From assembly GCF_030440515.1 (NCBI RefSeq), contig NZ_CP076543.1, forward strand, positions 1,302,001 to 1,366,000: a DNA stretch of 64,000 bases, in the 5' to 3' direction. A model generated the notes under the pieces. The model was not told the origin of the DNA. It worked only from the letters and a program-made list of their open reading frames with translations, and ran no database searches. Each line of letters begins with the position of its first letter. Position 1 is the stretch's first letter. Below are positions 8,342 to 17,555 of the stretch, piece after piece. The position numbers and the translations under genes were made by a program. The DNA is from Streptomyces xanthophaeus (GTDB lineage Bacteria; Actinomycetota; Actinomycetes; Streptomycetales; Streptomycetaceae).

Positions 8342-9505
8342 GTGTCGTTCACTCCCCCCACCCGCCGGTCCGTCCTCCGTACCTTCGCCGGGATCGGCGC
8401 CGCCGTCTTCGGTGCGGCGGCCTGCGGTCCCGCCGAGTCCGGCACCCGGCCCGGCGCCGCGGGCTCGGGCTCCCCTCAGCCCGCTGCGGACGGAAAGCGC
8501 CGGTTCGGCGCCGAGTGGGAGAGCCACACCCGCACCTTCATGTCCTGGCCGGCCCTCGCCTCGGTCTGGGAGCAGGACCTGCCCTACGTACGCGAGGACA
8601 TCGCGCGGATCGCCCGGGCCGTCGGCGGCTACGAAGAAGTGATCATGATGGCCCGGCCCGACCAGGTGAGCGCGGCCCAGAAGGCCGTCGGCTCCCAGGT
8701 CGAGGTGATCCCGCTGGCGGTCGACGACCTGTGGGCCCGCGACACCGTCCCGGTGTTCGTCGAGGAGGGCGCCGAAGTCGTCGGCGTGGACTTCAACTTC
8801 AACGGCTGGGGCAACAAGCAGGAGCACACGAACGACGCCCAGGTCGGACGCCTGCTGCTGCAGAAGTACGGGATCCCGCGCGTCCAGGCCCCGCTCGTCG
8901 CCGAGGGCGGTTCCTTCGAGACCGACGGCGAGGGCACCCTGATGGTCACCGAGAGCTCGATCGTCAACGACAACCGCAACAAGGGGAAGTCCCGGGACAC
9001 CATCGAGGCCGAGCTCAAGCAGACCCTGGGCGTCCAGAAGGTCATCTGGCTGGCCGGCGTACGCGGCGAGGACATCACCGACGCGCACGTGGACAGCCTC
9101 GTACGCTTCACCGCCCCCGGAGTGGTCCTGCTGGACCGGGCCCACCCCAGCACCCCGCCGGACTCCTGGTCCCGCTCCGCCGACCAGGCGAAGTCCGTCC
9201 TGTCGAAGGCGACGGACGCCCGCGGCCGCCGTTTCGAGGTCATCGACCTGCCGCAGCCCGACCTGAACCGGATCACGGGCGAGGGGGACGACTTCGTCTC
9301 CACCTACGCCAACTTCTACGTCGCCAACGACTCGGTGTTCATGCCCCAGTTCGGGGACCGCAAGGCGGACGACCGCGCCCGCGGCATCCTGCGGGAGCAC
9401 TTCCCCAAGCGGGACGTCGTCATGGTGAAGATCGACACCATCGCCTCGGGCGGCGGCGGCATCCACTGCTCGACCCACGACCAGCCCGGCAAGCCCGCCG
9501 CCTGA
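8342..9505 (+). CDS. Tat lipoprotein agmatine deiminase-family enzyme
   Basis: A 387-residue PAD_porph-family deiminase, paralogous to the protein at 4417 (VDDLWARDTVPVF, FNFNGWGNKQ, EGGSFETDGEGTL, GGGGIHC with Cys376). The N terminus carries TRRSVLR followed by a hydrophobic stretch and AAAC, with Cys28 as the likely lipidated residue. This makes it a Tat-exported lipoprotein on the outer face of the membrane. The GTG at 8342 has GGAG six bases upstream; an upstream in-frame start at 8273 would place the Tat motif too far inside. Operator site 5 precedes it. A DUF4436 membrane gene follows after 45 bp and may be cotranscribed. Confidence 0.87.
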   Translation: MSFTPPTRRSVLRTFAGIGAAVFGAAACGPAESGTRPGAAGSGSPQPAADGKRRFGAEWESHTRTFMSWPALASVWEQDLPYVREDIARIARAVGGYEEVIMMARPDQVSAAQKAVGSQVEVIPLAVDDLWARDTVPVFVEEGAEVVGVDFNFNGWGNKQEHTNDAQVGRLLLQKYGIPRVQAPLVAEGGSFETDGEGTLMVTESSIVNDNRNKGKSRDTIEAELKQTLGVQKVIWLAGVRGEDITDAHVDSLVRFTAPGVVLLDRAHPSTPPDSWSRSADQAKSVLSKATDARGRRFEVIDLPQPDLNRITGEGDDFVSTYANFYVANDSVFMPQFGDRKADDRARGILREHFPKRDVVMVKIDTIASGGGGIHCSTHDQPGKPAA

Positions 9506-9550
9506 TCCGCCCCGCGCACGCCCCGCGCACCCCGCACCACCGGAGCCACC

Positions 9551-10432
9551 GTGTCGAACCCGCACCGCCCCGCACGACCCGCGCGCCGCGTCCCGCTGCT
9601 CCCGGGCCTGGTCCTGATCGCCATCGTCGCGGCGGTCACCGTGGGGGCGTGGCTCCAGTTCGGGGAACGGCAGGCTCTGGACACGGCGTACACGGCGGGG
9701 CGCGCCGACCGGGACCGCATCGACGTCAGTGCCACGATCCAGCGCGTCGACGCCGCGGGCCGCGAGATGACCCTGCGGGTCCTGGTCACCCCCCGGGGCG
9801 CCCTGGCGGAAGCCGACGGGGTCTCCCCCGCCGAGGACCTCACCGTCCAGACCTCGACGGCCACCCGGGGCGACCTGACCTTCAAGGCGCACCAGCGCAT
9901 CGCCACGATGGACGTCCCCGTGGCCCTGACGGGCGGCTCGATCACCGACTACCCGTTCGACGCCTACGGGGCGGACGTCGAATTCGGCGCGGTGCTCGGC
10001 GGCGAGAAGGTCCCCGTCCGCGTCACGCTCTCCAACAACGACGTCCTCTTCTCGGCGACGGTCGACGCCTCGACGACGCAGGGCGTCGCGGTCCTCGGCA
10101 TCGACCTGGCCCGGTCCAACAGCGTCTTCATCTTCGCGATCTTCATGATGCTCGCCATGTGGGCGCTCGCCGTCTCGGTCCTGATCGGCGGCTGGTACCT
10201 GGTCACCCGCCGCAAGGGCCTGACCTGGCCCGCCCTCGGCTGGATGGCCGCGACCCTCTTCGCGCTGGCCGCCTTCCGCAACACGGCCCCGGGCTCCCCG
10301 CCGATCGGCTGCCTGCTCGACTACATCGCCTTCCTCTGGGCGGAGACGGTCATCGCGTTCTGCCTGATCACGGTGGTCATCACGGGCATCCGCGCCGAAC
10401 CCCCGGCCACGGCACCCACGGACACGCCCTAA
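9551..10432 (+). CDS. DUF4436-type membrane protein
   Basis: A 293-residue protein with an N-terminal membrane helix (VPLLPGLVLIAIVAAVTVGAWL), a long extracytoplasmic domain of about 150 residues (VTPRGALAEADG, DYPFDAYGADVEF) and three C-terminal helices (IFAIFMMLAMWALAVSVLIGGW onward). This layout fits the DUF4436 family, whose biochemical role is not established. GTG at 9551 has GGAG seven bases upstream. It follows the lipoprotein deiminase by 45 bp on the same strand. Its TAA stop abuts the left end of a MITE-like repeat (10433). Confidence 0.75.
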   Translation: MSNPHRPARPARRVPLLPGLVLIAIVAAVTVGAWLQFGERQALDTAYTAGRADRDRIDVSATIQRVDAAGREMTLRVLVTPRGALAEADGVSPAEDLTVQTSTATRGDLTFKAHQRIATMDVPVALTGGSITDYPFDAYGADVEFGAVLGGEKVPVRVTLSNNDVLFSATVDASTTQGVAVLGIDLARSNSVFIFAIFMMLAMWALAVSVLIGGWYLVTRRKGLTWPALGWMAATLFALAAFRNTAPGSPPIGCLLDYIAFLWAETVIAFCLITVVITGIRAEPPATAPTDTP

Positions 10433-10667
10433 GGCCGTGTCGGCGAAGTCCCGGCTGCCCCGCGGCGCCTGGCACCGCACCTCATCCCCCAGACTCCGTC
10501 CGGGGGGACCCCCAGGTTGTCGGGCGCGCCCGAGTACGTCCAGTACACGGGCGGCCCTCCGCCTTGCGAGGCTTCCCCTAGGCCCTGCGGGCCTGGGGAG
10601 ACCCCATGGCACCAGACGCCGCGGGGCCCGCCCTCCGGGCGGCCGGCGCCACCTTGCGGACACGGCC
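10433..10667. repeat. MITE-like repeat, copy A
   Basis: A 235-bp element with terminal inverted repeats (GGCCGTGTCGGCGAAGT at the left, CTTGCGGACACGGCC at the right). Its reverse complement matches the element at 23143-23351 almost base for base, except for about 26 extra bases in the middle here. No ORF spans it. It begins immediately after the TAA stop of the DUF4436 gene. Internal inverted repeats should fold strongly, so it may also act as a terminator. Confidence 0.8.
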
Positions 10668-10701
10668 TGGGGGTCACCCCCGTCGGCTCGCTCTCCGGCG
10701 C

Positions 10702-11343
10702 TCAGCCTCCGGAGCGCGCCGCGGGGCGGCCGGCCCGGCGGGCCTCCAGCGCGCGCTTCGCTTGCGGCCATTCCGGCCGGGTGATGCTGTACACCGCCGT
10801 GTCGCGGATCCAGCCGTCCCGCATCACCATGTGGTGGCGCAGCACGCCCTCGTGCGTCGCGCCCAGCCCGGCGATCGCCGCCCGTGACTTCGTGTTCCGT
10901 ACGTCCGTCAGCAGCTCGACCCGGTTCATCCCCAGGGCCTCGAAGGCATGCGTCAGCATCAGCAGCTTCGCCTCGGTGTTCACACCGGTCCGCTGACGGG
11001 ACTCCGCGAGGAAGGTCCAGCCGATCTCCAGCCGCCGCTGCGCGGTGTTGATCATCATCAGCCGGGTGGAGCCGAGGACCTGCCCCGTCGCAGCGTCCAC
11101 CGTCGCGTACGGGAGCTGCGTGCCCTCGGCACGCGCCGCCATCGCCTCTTCGATGAAACCGCGGACGTCGTCCGGGTGCGGTACGAGCGTCACGGCGAGC
11201 TCCCACAGGCTGCCGTCGCGAACCGCCGCGCACAGCCCGTCGTGGTGCCGCAGCTCCAGCGGCTCCAGCCGGACCCGCTCCCCCACGAGTACCGCCGGCT
11301 CCACCGCTGCCGGCGCCGTAGCCTTCGCCTTCGCCTGCTCCAT
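10702..11343 (-). CDS. GNAT acetyltransferase, RimJ/RimL-like
   Basis: A 213-residue protein with the layout of RimJ/RimL-type N-acetyltransferases. It has an N-terminal VRLEPLELRHHDGL strand, a central GSTRLMMINTAQRRLEIGWTFL and the later NTKSRAAIAGLGATHEGVLR, which forms the acetyl-CoA region. It probably acetylates a protein N terminus or a small amine; the substrate cannot be told. The ATG at 11343 gives MEQAKAK, a normal start. It stands alone between the repeat element and the PAP2 gene, transcribed from right to left. Confidence 0.85.
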   Translation of the reverse strand: MEQAKAKATAPAAVEPAVLVGERVRLEPLELRHHDGLCAAVRDGSLWELAVTLVPHPDDVRGFIEEAMAARAEGTQLPYATVDAATGQVLGSTRLMMINTAQRRLEIGWTFLAESRQRTGVNTEAKLLMLTHAFEALGMNRVELLTDVRNTKSRAAIAGLGATHEGVLRHHMVMRDGWIRDTAVYSITRPEWPQAKRALEARRAGRPAARSGG

Positions 11344-11466
11344 GTCTGGTCCGCCCGTCCCCCGCGTACATCACGACAGGGCGACCCTACGCGGCGCCGA
11401 TCACCGGCCCCACCGGAATTCGCCCTGCGGGACGGCGCGGTCGGCCGGCCCCGGCTCCGCGCGCAC

Positions 11467-12837
11467 TCAGACCAGTTCGGGCTGCTGCTCGCGCCGCGGC
11501 TGCGGCACCCGCACCGCCTCCGCCGCCGCGGTCTCCCGTTCCCACATCCTGGTGATCCGTACGTAGCCGTAGATCACCGAGCCCATCGCGAGGAGGAGCA
11601 GCGGCCCGAAGACCCACGGGTACGTCGCCAGCTGCATCGACAGATAGCGGTACGAGGCCAGGTACGCGACGAACACCGTCGCGCCATAGGCGGTCAGCAG
11701 GACCCCGGGCCGGTCCCAGCCGCGGGCGAGCGAGCGCAGCCCCGTCTCGATCGTGACCGTGAACACCACACCGGCGATGATGTCCGCACCGTAGTGGTAG
11801 CCGAAGCCCAGCGTGGCGCCGAGCGTGGCGATCAGCCAGAAGGTGCCCGCGTAGCGCAGCGCCCGAGGAGCCCTACGGGAATGGATGAAGATCGCGGTGG
11901 CCCACGCCGTGTGCAGGCTGGGCATGCAGTTGCGCGGGGTGAACTCGTCGAAGGGCATCGGGCCGGGGCCACCGACCGGCGGCGGCGTGTTCGGCCACAG
12001 GTCGGCCACCGCCCAGTGCGCGCCGTCGGCGCCGTAGGCGAAGATCGGGCCGACCACCGGGAAGATCATGTAGATGCCCGGTCCGAGCAGACCGATGACC
12101 AGGAAGGTGCGCACCAGGTGGTGGCTCGGGAAGCGGCGCAGGGCCGCCACGTGGCGCAGTTGGTACAGCGCGACGGCGACCGCGGCCACCGCGAGCTGGA
12201 TGTAGACGAATTCGAGAACGCGGAACCCGACCGTGCCGGTGGCCTCGACGATCCGGCCCGCCACCCACGACGGGTTGCCCAGCGCGTGATCGGCGGTCGC
12301 CACGTACTGGTCGAGCACCATCGGGCGGGACTTCGAGGTGATCAGCAGCCAGGTGTAGCCGGTCTTGCGGCCGGCCACCAGCAGCAGCGCCAGTCCCACG
12401 CCCTTCAGCAGCAGGAGACGCTCACGGCCGGTGCGGCGCGTGACGGCGATGACGGCCCAGGCCAAGGTCACCAGCAACGCGCCGTTGCCGAACATCATCT
12501 CGGCGCCGACCAGCCGGCGCACGAGCCAGAAGACGAGGTCGATGCCGATCGCGGCGGCGAGCCCGATGAAGCGCTGCCGCCAGGTGAGCACCACCATCAT
12601 CAGCGCCATGCTGGCGTAGAGCACCGTCCCCGACTGGGGGGCGAAGATCACCTCTCGCGTCTGGACGGTGATCGGACCCGGCACGCCGTACCGGCGCGCG
12701 GCCAGCTCCAGTGCGACGAGGAATCCGAGGCCGATCACACCCACCGCGGCCCACAGCACGGCCCGCGGTCGGGGCCGCGCGGCGGACCTGGCGCCGTCGC
12801 CTATTCGAGAAAGAACCCGCGATATCGAAGATGTCAA
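11467..12837 (-). CDS. PAP2-family membrane phosphatase/transferase
   Basis: A 456-residue protein with about ten hydrophobic segments. Near the C-terminal half it carries RNCMPSLHTAWA and GYHYGADIIAG, the second and third signature motifs of the PAP2 (lipid phosphate phosphatase/inositolphosphotransferase) superfamily. This points to an integral membrane enzyme acting on a lipid phosphate or a phospholipid head group. The TTG at 12837 is used because it gives the full N terminus, but the ribosome site is weak, so the start is uncertain. An AT-rich upstream stretch (12838-12900) probably holds its promoter. Confidence 0.82.
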   Translation of the reverse strand: MTSSISRVLSRIGDGARSAARPRPRAVLWAAVGVIGLGFLVALELAARRYGVPGPITVQTREVIFAPQSGTVLYASMALMMVVLTWRQRFIGLAAAIGIDLVFWLVRRLVGAEMMFGNGALLVTLAWAVIAVTRRTGRERLLLLKGVGLALLLVAGRKTGYTWLLITSKSRPMVLDQYVATADHALGNPSWVAGRIVEATGTVGFRVLEFVYIQLAVAAVAVALYQLRHVAALRRFPSHHLVRTFLVIGLLGPGIYMIFPVVGPIFAYGADGAHWAVADLWPNTPPPVGGPGPMPFDEFTPRNCMPSLHTAWATAIFIHSRRAPRALRYAGTFWLIATLGATLGFGYHYGADIIAGVVFTVTIETGLRSLARGWDRPGVLLTAYGATVFVAYLASYRYLSMQLATYPWVFGPLLLLAMGSVIYGYVRITRMWERETAAAEAVRVPQPRREQQPELV

Positions 12838-12978
12838 TTTCCGGCCGCTTATCGTGGTCCAACATGAACATTGTCAGACCGGACATGTTAACGGAGTGAG
12901 TAGGTTTGATTGATCGAGGGTGCGTGACCTGACCGGAACTGTGATCGGAAACAGCCCCTGACGGGACGGCACCGGAGG

Positions 12979-14502
12979 TCAGTCGGCGATCGCGATCTTG
13001 CCGTTGACCGGGACGGCTTCGGCGGGCGTCGCCGACCTGGTCGCCGTGAGGCCCTTGAGCAGCTGGACGAGGTCGACGCCCGTGGTGGAGCCGAGCAGCT
13101 CCATGCCCTGGGCGACGTTCTCCGCGACGGTGCGGGACAGCTTGTTCGCGCCGTCGGTGGATATGACGGTCATCCTGTCGATGGCGCTGAGCGGTTCGGC
13201 CGCCTTGGCGACCACCTGCGGGAGCACCTCGACCAGCATCTGCACCATCGCCGCATCGCCGTAGCTCTCGAAGGCGTCGGCCTTCTTCTGCATCGCCTCG
13301 GCCTCCGCCGCGCCCTTGACGGCGATCGCCGCCGCTTCCGCCTCGCCCTCCAGGCGCACCGCGTCGGCGGCGGCCGCGCGGCGGGAGAGCTCCGCCTCAC
13401 CGCGCCTGGCTCCCTCGATGGCCTCGGCCTCGGCGAGGGCGGAGCGGCGCTGCTTCTCGCCCTCACCCGTCAGGCGGGCCCGCTCGGCCTCCGCCTGCGC
13501 GGCGGCGATGGCGGCGAGGCGCTCGGCCTCGGCCTGCTTGACCCGGGCCACCCGCAGTGCCTCGGCCTCCTGCTCCGCCTGGTAGCGGCGGGCATCGGCG
13601 GGCTTGCGGACCTCGGTGTCGAGCTGCCGGTCGGTCAGCGCGGCCTGCCGCTCGGCCACCTTTTCCTGCTCGGCCAGGATCTGCTGCTGCCGGTCGGCGT
13701 CGGCCAGCGGTCCGGCGGCGTTCGCCTGGGCGGCGGCGGCGTCGGTCTCGGCCTTGATCTCGGCCTGGCGCAGGTAGAGGGTGCGCTCCGCGACCGCGAT
13801 CTCCTCCTCGGCCTTCAGCCGGGCCTGTTCGGCGGCCCGGCGGGCGTTGGCCTCGGCGATGTCGGCCTCCTGCTTGGCGCGGGCGGCCTCGGGGCGGCCG
13901 AGATCCTCCAGGTAGGAGCCTTCGGTGGTGATGTCCTGGATCTGGAAGGCGTCCAGGACGAGGCCCTGGCCGGAGAGGCTGGCCTCGGCCTCCTCCGCGA
14001 CCTGCCCGGCGAAGGCGGCCCGGTCGCGGATGATGTCCTCGACCGACATCCGGCCGACGATGGCCCGCAGCGCGCCGGACAGCACCTCCTGGGTGAAGCC
14101 GACGATGCCTTCCTGCTGCTGGAGGAAACGCTGGGCGGCGGCCCGGATGGCGTCCTCGTTGCCACCGACCTTGACGATCGCCACGCCTTCGAGGTTCGCC
14201 TTGATGCCGCGCAGGGTGACCGCTCCGCGGACGGCTATGGGGATGTGCCGGCTGGACAGGTCGAGGGTGTAGCGCTGCTGGACGAAGGGCACGACGAACA
14301 CTCCGCCGCCGACCACGACCTTCTGGCCGCTGGTGTCGGTGAAGACCTGTCCGGTGGCCGGATCGGTGGACTTCTTGCCGCGCCGGCCGGTGATGAGGAA
14401 CGCCTCGCTGGGACCGGCGACCTTGTAGCGGGTGACGACGACCAGTGCGAGCAGCACGAGGAGTACGACCACTCCCACGACCGGAACGACGACTGAACTC
14501 AT
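12979..14502 (-). CDS. floT: Flotillin-like SPFH membrane scaffold protein
   Basis: A 507-residue flotillin. An N-terminal membrane helix (VVVPVVGVVVLLVLLALVVV) is followed by an SPFH/band-7 domain (residues about 25-210, YKVAGPSEAFLITGRRG to AFQIQDITTEG). A long Glu/Ala-rich coiled coil follows (residues about 215-420, KQEADIAEANARRAAEQARL and similar), then a flotillin C-terminal tail (YGDAAMVQMLVEVLPQVVAKAAEPL). Flotillins organise membrane microdomains. The ATG at 14502 follows a purine-rich AGGGGGGA. The upstream NfeD-like gene at 14633-15142 is co-oriented, and flotillin-NfeD pairs are a known operon. Confidence 0.93.
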   Translation of the reverse strand: MSSVVVPVVGVVVLLVLLALVVVTRYKVAGPSEAFLITGRRGKKSTDPATGQVFTDTSGQKVVVGGGVFVVPFVQQRYTLDLSSRHIPIAVRGAVTLRGIKANLEGVAIVKVGGNEDAIRAAAQRFLQQQEGIVGFTQEVLSGALRAIVGRMSVEDIIRDRAAFAGQVAEEAEASLSGQGLVLDAFQIQDITTEGSYLEDLGRPEAARAKQEADIAEANARRAAEQARLKAEEEIAVAERTLYLRQAEIKAETDAAAAQANAAGPLADADRQQQILAEQEKVAERQAALTDRQLDTEVRKPADARRYQAEQEAEALRVARVKQAEAERLAAIAAAQAEAERARLTGEGEKQRRSALAEAEAIEGARRGEAELSRRAAAADAVRLEGEAEAAAIAVKGAAEAEAMQKKADAFESYGDAAMVQMLVEVLPQVVAKAAEPLSAIDRMTVISTDGANKLSRTVAENVAQGMELLGSTTGVDLVQLLKGLTATRSATPAEAVPVNGKIAIAD

Positions 14503-14632
14503 GGTGGATCCCCCCTGCCCGCTCTCGCGGGGGCAGATCGGTGGTGGATGAGGAGGTGGAACGCCGGGGCCGGCGCACGGGGCCGGCGCACGGAGCCGGC
14601 GTCCGGGGTCGGTGCCCGGGTCGGTGCCCGGG

Positions 14633-15142
14633 TCAGCGTTCGACGGCGCGCACACCGACCGACGTGGACGAGGGCGTCGCCGTCACCCACACCTCGGCGC
14701 CGAGGGCCACCGGGCCGTCGGCGGTCGCGGCGTACTTGACCGGCTGGCCGCCCAGCCTCAGCAGGACCTCGCCGTACCCGTCCGCGGGGATGGCGGTGAC
14801 CACCGTCCCGGCCGACCCGAGGAGCTCGCCATGGCGCGGGGCGGCCCCGCCGGTGTCCCGGGCGAGGGCCCGGCTCAGCCGGTACGTCGACCAGCCGGCC
14901 CCGGCACCGGCCGCGGCCCCGACGGCGGCTGCCGCTCCCGGCCCGAGACCCGTGGTCCCGAGCACGATCGCCCCCGTGAAACCGAGCATCGAAACGAAGC
15001 CCGCGACCACCGGGAGCGACAGCCACCCGTCGAACAATCCGTCCAGGGCGCCGTCGAAGACACCTTCGAGGACCCCGTCGAACACCAGCGAGCCGGCCAG
15101 CAGGACGATTCCCCCGATGCCGAGACCCAGAAACAAGTCCAT
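14633..15142 (-). CDS. NfeD-like membrane partner of flotillin
   Basis: A 169-residue protein with an N-terminal membrane helix, further hydrophobic segments (VVAGFVSMLGFTGAIVLGTTG) and a C-terminal OB-fold-like domain (LLGSAGTVVTAIPADGYGEV, GAEVWVT). This matches small NfeD proteins that partner flotillins. An aspartate/glycine-rich stretch (FDGVLEGVFDGALDGLFDG) contains near-repeats between the first two helices. The ATG at 15142 is chosen for GGGAGG upstream; an earlier in-frame ATG at 15187 lacks one. The floT start lies 130 bp downstream. Confidence 0.82.
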   Translation of the reverse strand: MDLFLGLGIGGIVLLAGSLVFDGVLEGVFDGALDGLFDGWLSLPVVAGFVSMLGFTGAIVLGTTGLGPGAAAAVGAAAGAGAGWSTYRLSRALARDTGGAAPRHGELLGSAGTVVTAIPADGYGEVLLRLGGQPVKYAATADGPVALGAEVWVTATPSSTSVGVRAVER

Positions 15143-15275
15143 GAGCACCTCCCCCGCTCGGCCGGTATTTCCGCCGGACAACGGCATCGTGCCAGCGCGC
15201 GAAGGTCCCGTACATTGCCTGCCTTCGGCAATCTTTACGACTTCTTGACGCAGGAGTACGGCAGGGTGCGCCGGC

Positions 15276-16325
15276 TCACGCCGTGGCGCCGGGCCAGCCG
15301 AGCAGCCGCGATCCGATCACCGCGGTCTGGAGTGTGTAGCGGTCCGCCGGGTCCGCCGGGTCCGCACCGGTGAGGGTGTGGATGCGCCCCAGCCGGTACG
15401 TCAGGGCGCGCACGCTCAGCGACAGACGGCGGGCGGTCTCCGTCGCCACGCAGCCGCTGTCGAAATAGGCGATGAGGGTGTCCAGCAGGGGCTGAGGGCC
15501 GCCGCGCGCCTGGTGGAGCGGGCCCAGGACACTCTCCACGAGGTCGGCCATGGCCTGCCGGTCGCGGCTGAGGACCGGGTAGACGAGGAGGTCGGAGGCG
15601 TACAGCAGCGGCCCTTCCAGCCCCATCCGCTGAGCGATGTCCAGGGCGTTGAGGGCCTCTTCGTACGAGTGGACGACCCCGCCCGGGCCCGGGTGGGAGC
15701 GGCCGACGGCGACCCGGCCACCATCCGTCACCGCGTGCGCCTGCTTGGCGAAGTAGGCCAGGACATCGGGCTGATCGCCGGGCGCCACGCAGATGAGGCT
15801 GCCGTCCTTGGTGGCCAGCAGGATCTGCCGCGTTCCGAATCGGCCGAGGACCGCCTCCTCGATACGGCGCGCCACCGGGTAGCCGTCGCCGTAGGGCTCG
15901 GGGCCGGCCGCCACGGCCACCGCGTGGGCCTGCGAGAGGCGCAGCCCGAACCGTTCGGCCCGCTCCGCCAGCAGGCCCAGCCCACTGCGCCCGTGCAGCA
16001 GGTCGTCGATGAACTCGCGCCGGGCCGCCTCCTCCTGACGGACCGCCTGGCGCTGGGACCGTTCGTACCCCTCGACGAAGGCGTCCACCGCCTGCTCGAC
16101 AGCGGCCAGCAGCGGCGCCGGAGACCGCATCAGGACGCCCTGGGCCGCGGCCAGATGGTCCCGTACGAGCCCGCGCAACGGCAGACCCGCCTCCGCCGCC
16201 CGCTGCCCCTCGGCACGGCGGGACTCGACCTCGGCACGGGTGAGGCGACGCCCCGTGGCACACGCGTCCCGCAGTATGCCGACATACCCGCCGAGACGGT
16301 CCTCCGGCGTTTCCCGGTCCCCCAC
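15276..16325 (-). CDS. PucR/CdaR-type transcriptional regulator
   Basis: A 349-residue regulator. The C terminus is the PucR-type helix-turn-helix (LDTLIAYFDSGCVATETARRLSLSVRALTYRLGRI as one block). The middle resembles a GGDEF-like domain as in CdaR proteins (DGSLICVAPG, GRVAVGRSHPGPGGVVHSYEEALNAL). No purine-catabolism genes are adjacent. The GTG at 16325 is selected because GGGGGAGGAAC stands directly before it; a longer frame upstream antisense to the ABC relic is not credible. It is divergent from that relic. Confidence 0.85.
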   Translation of the reverse strand: MGDRETPEDRLGGYVGILRDACATGRRLTRAEVESRRAEGQRAAEAGLPLRGLVRDHLAAAQGVLMRSPAPLLAAVEQAVDAFVEGYERSQRQAVRQEEAARREFIDDLLHGRSGLGLLAERAERFGLRLSQAHAVAVAAGPEPYGDGYPVARRIEEAVLGRFGTRQILLATKDGSLICVAPGDQPDVLAYFAKQAHAVTDGGRVAVGRSHPGPGGVVHSYEEALNALDIAQRMGLEGPLLYASDLLVYPVLSRDRQAMADLVESVLGPLHQARGGPQPLLDTLIAYFDSGCVATETARRLSLSVRALTYRLGRIHTLTGADPADPADRYTLQTAVIGSRLLGWPGATA

Positions 16326-16529
16326 GTTCCTCCCCCGCTCCCGACGCGCACCCTCACCCGTCCTCGACCGGGAACCAGGGTGGCACGTGCACCGGGGCGC
16401 GCCGGCACCAGGACCCGCGGCTGTCCGTGCGGCCTCCGGTCCGGGCTCAGCCGGCACCGCCGGTGGTGGCTCGTGCGAGCAGCCCGTCGACCGACGTGCG
16501 CAGTCCCCCGGGGTAGACGTACGGCACTG

Positions 16530-17209
16530 CCCGAGGTGGTCGGTCTGGCACTCACGGTGCAGGCGGTGTCCACCGTCGTGCCGGCCTTGGGCGCCTGCCT
16601 GGCGCTCGACGGGAGCATCGGTACGGCCGAGGTCCTGGCGATGCTCGTCCTGGCCGCCCGCTGCGCGGATCCGCTGCTGTCGCTGTCGGACATCGGCGGC
16701 CGGCTCCGCGGCGCACGGTACGAACTGGCGCGTCTCGACGCGGTGCTGGGCACCGAGCCGCTGCCGGAACCGGCCGAACCGATCCAGCCGGTGCGCCATG
16801 GCCTGGAGTTCGAGTCCGTCGCCTTCCGGCACGGCGACGGCACGGTGATCGACAACGTGTCGTTGTCCGTGCCCGAGGGGCAGCGGATCGCTGTCGTGGG
16901 ACCGTCGGGCGCGGGCAAGAGCACCTTGCTGCAACTGCTCGCCCGCTTCTACGACGTGGACGCCGGTGCGGTACGAGTGGGAGGTGTGGACGTGCGCGCG
17001 ATCGACACGGAGGTGCTGATGACGCAATGGCCGGTCGGACGGTGGTGATGGTCGCGCACCGGATGCGGACCGTCCGACGCGCCGATCGCATCGTGTTCCT
17101 GGACCGCGGCCGGATCGTGGAAGAAGGCCGCCACGACGCATTGCTGCGTCGTGGCGGCCGCTACGCCGAATTCTGGAACGTTTCCCTCGCCCCGGCGCCG
17201 AGCGAATGA
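16530..17209 (+). pseudogene. ABC exporter remnant (permease end plus broken ATPase)
   Basis: The plus strand reads the end of an ABC exporter membrane domain (LPEVVGLALTVQAVS to ADPLLSLSDIGGRL). An ATPase follows (FRHGDGTVIDNVSL, Walker A VGPSGAGKSTLLQLL, then VRVGGVDVRAIDTEVL). At about 17020 the sequence jumps in another frame to MAGRTVVMVAHRMRTVRRAD and FLDRGRIVEEGRHDALL, which is the H-loop end. The region with the Q-loop end, signature LSGG and Walker B is missing, as are the first membrane helices. No function is possible. The family resembles siderophore or multidrug exporters. Confidence 0.85.
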
Positions 17210-17219
17210 ATCGTCGCTT

Positions 17220-17555
17220 TCATTCGTTCTTGATCTGCAGGGTGATGTTCCGGTTGCGGATCAACACTCGTTCCACTCTGCGGTCGATGGGGAACTCTTC
17301 TTTGACCGGCGTCGTCGTGACGACCGGAGGAACAATCCCGCCCGGTGCGTGTTCGACCAGGTTCAGATGGAGTTCTTCGGGAACGGGAACACTCGGCGGG
17401 GACGCGAGTTCCAAAGTCAGTTCGAAGCCCTCGGTGTTACATGCACACGTGCCCTCCACCGTGACCCGGCGTTCACCCTTGCTGTTCTGATACGCCGTTG
17501 CGGTGAAGTCTCCACCCTGAGCTTCACAGGCGAAGCCCTTTTCAGGCTTGGACAT
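17220..17555 (-). CDS. Hypothetical 111-residue protein
   Basis: A small soluble protein without a signal peptide or membrane segment. It contains three Cys (FACEAQGG, GTCACNTEGF) and a Pro-rich middle (ASPPSVPVPEELHLN), and ends in charged beta-like sequence (RVLIRNRNITLQIKNE). The ATG at 17555 follows GGGAG at a good distance, which argues for a real gene despite its size. Base composition is less GC-rich than its neighbours. It sits convergent to the ABC relic. No family is recognised. Confidence 0.6.
   Translation of the reverse strand: MSKPEKGFACEAQGGDFTATAYQNSKGERRVTVEGTCACNTEGFELTLELASPPSVPVPEELHLNLVEHAPGGIVPPVVTTTPVKEEFPIDRRVERVLIRNRNITLQIKNE

Noticed and set aside
15378..16529. Long plus-strand frame preceding the ABC relic
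   Set aside because: It is the antisense shadow of the PucR-type gene; only the part after about 16530 shows ABC exporter sequence.
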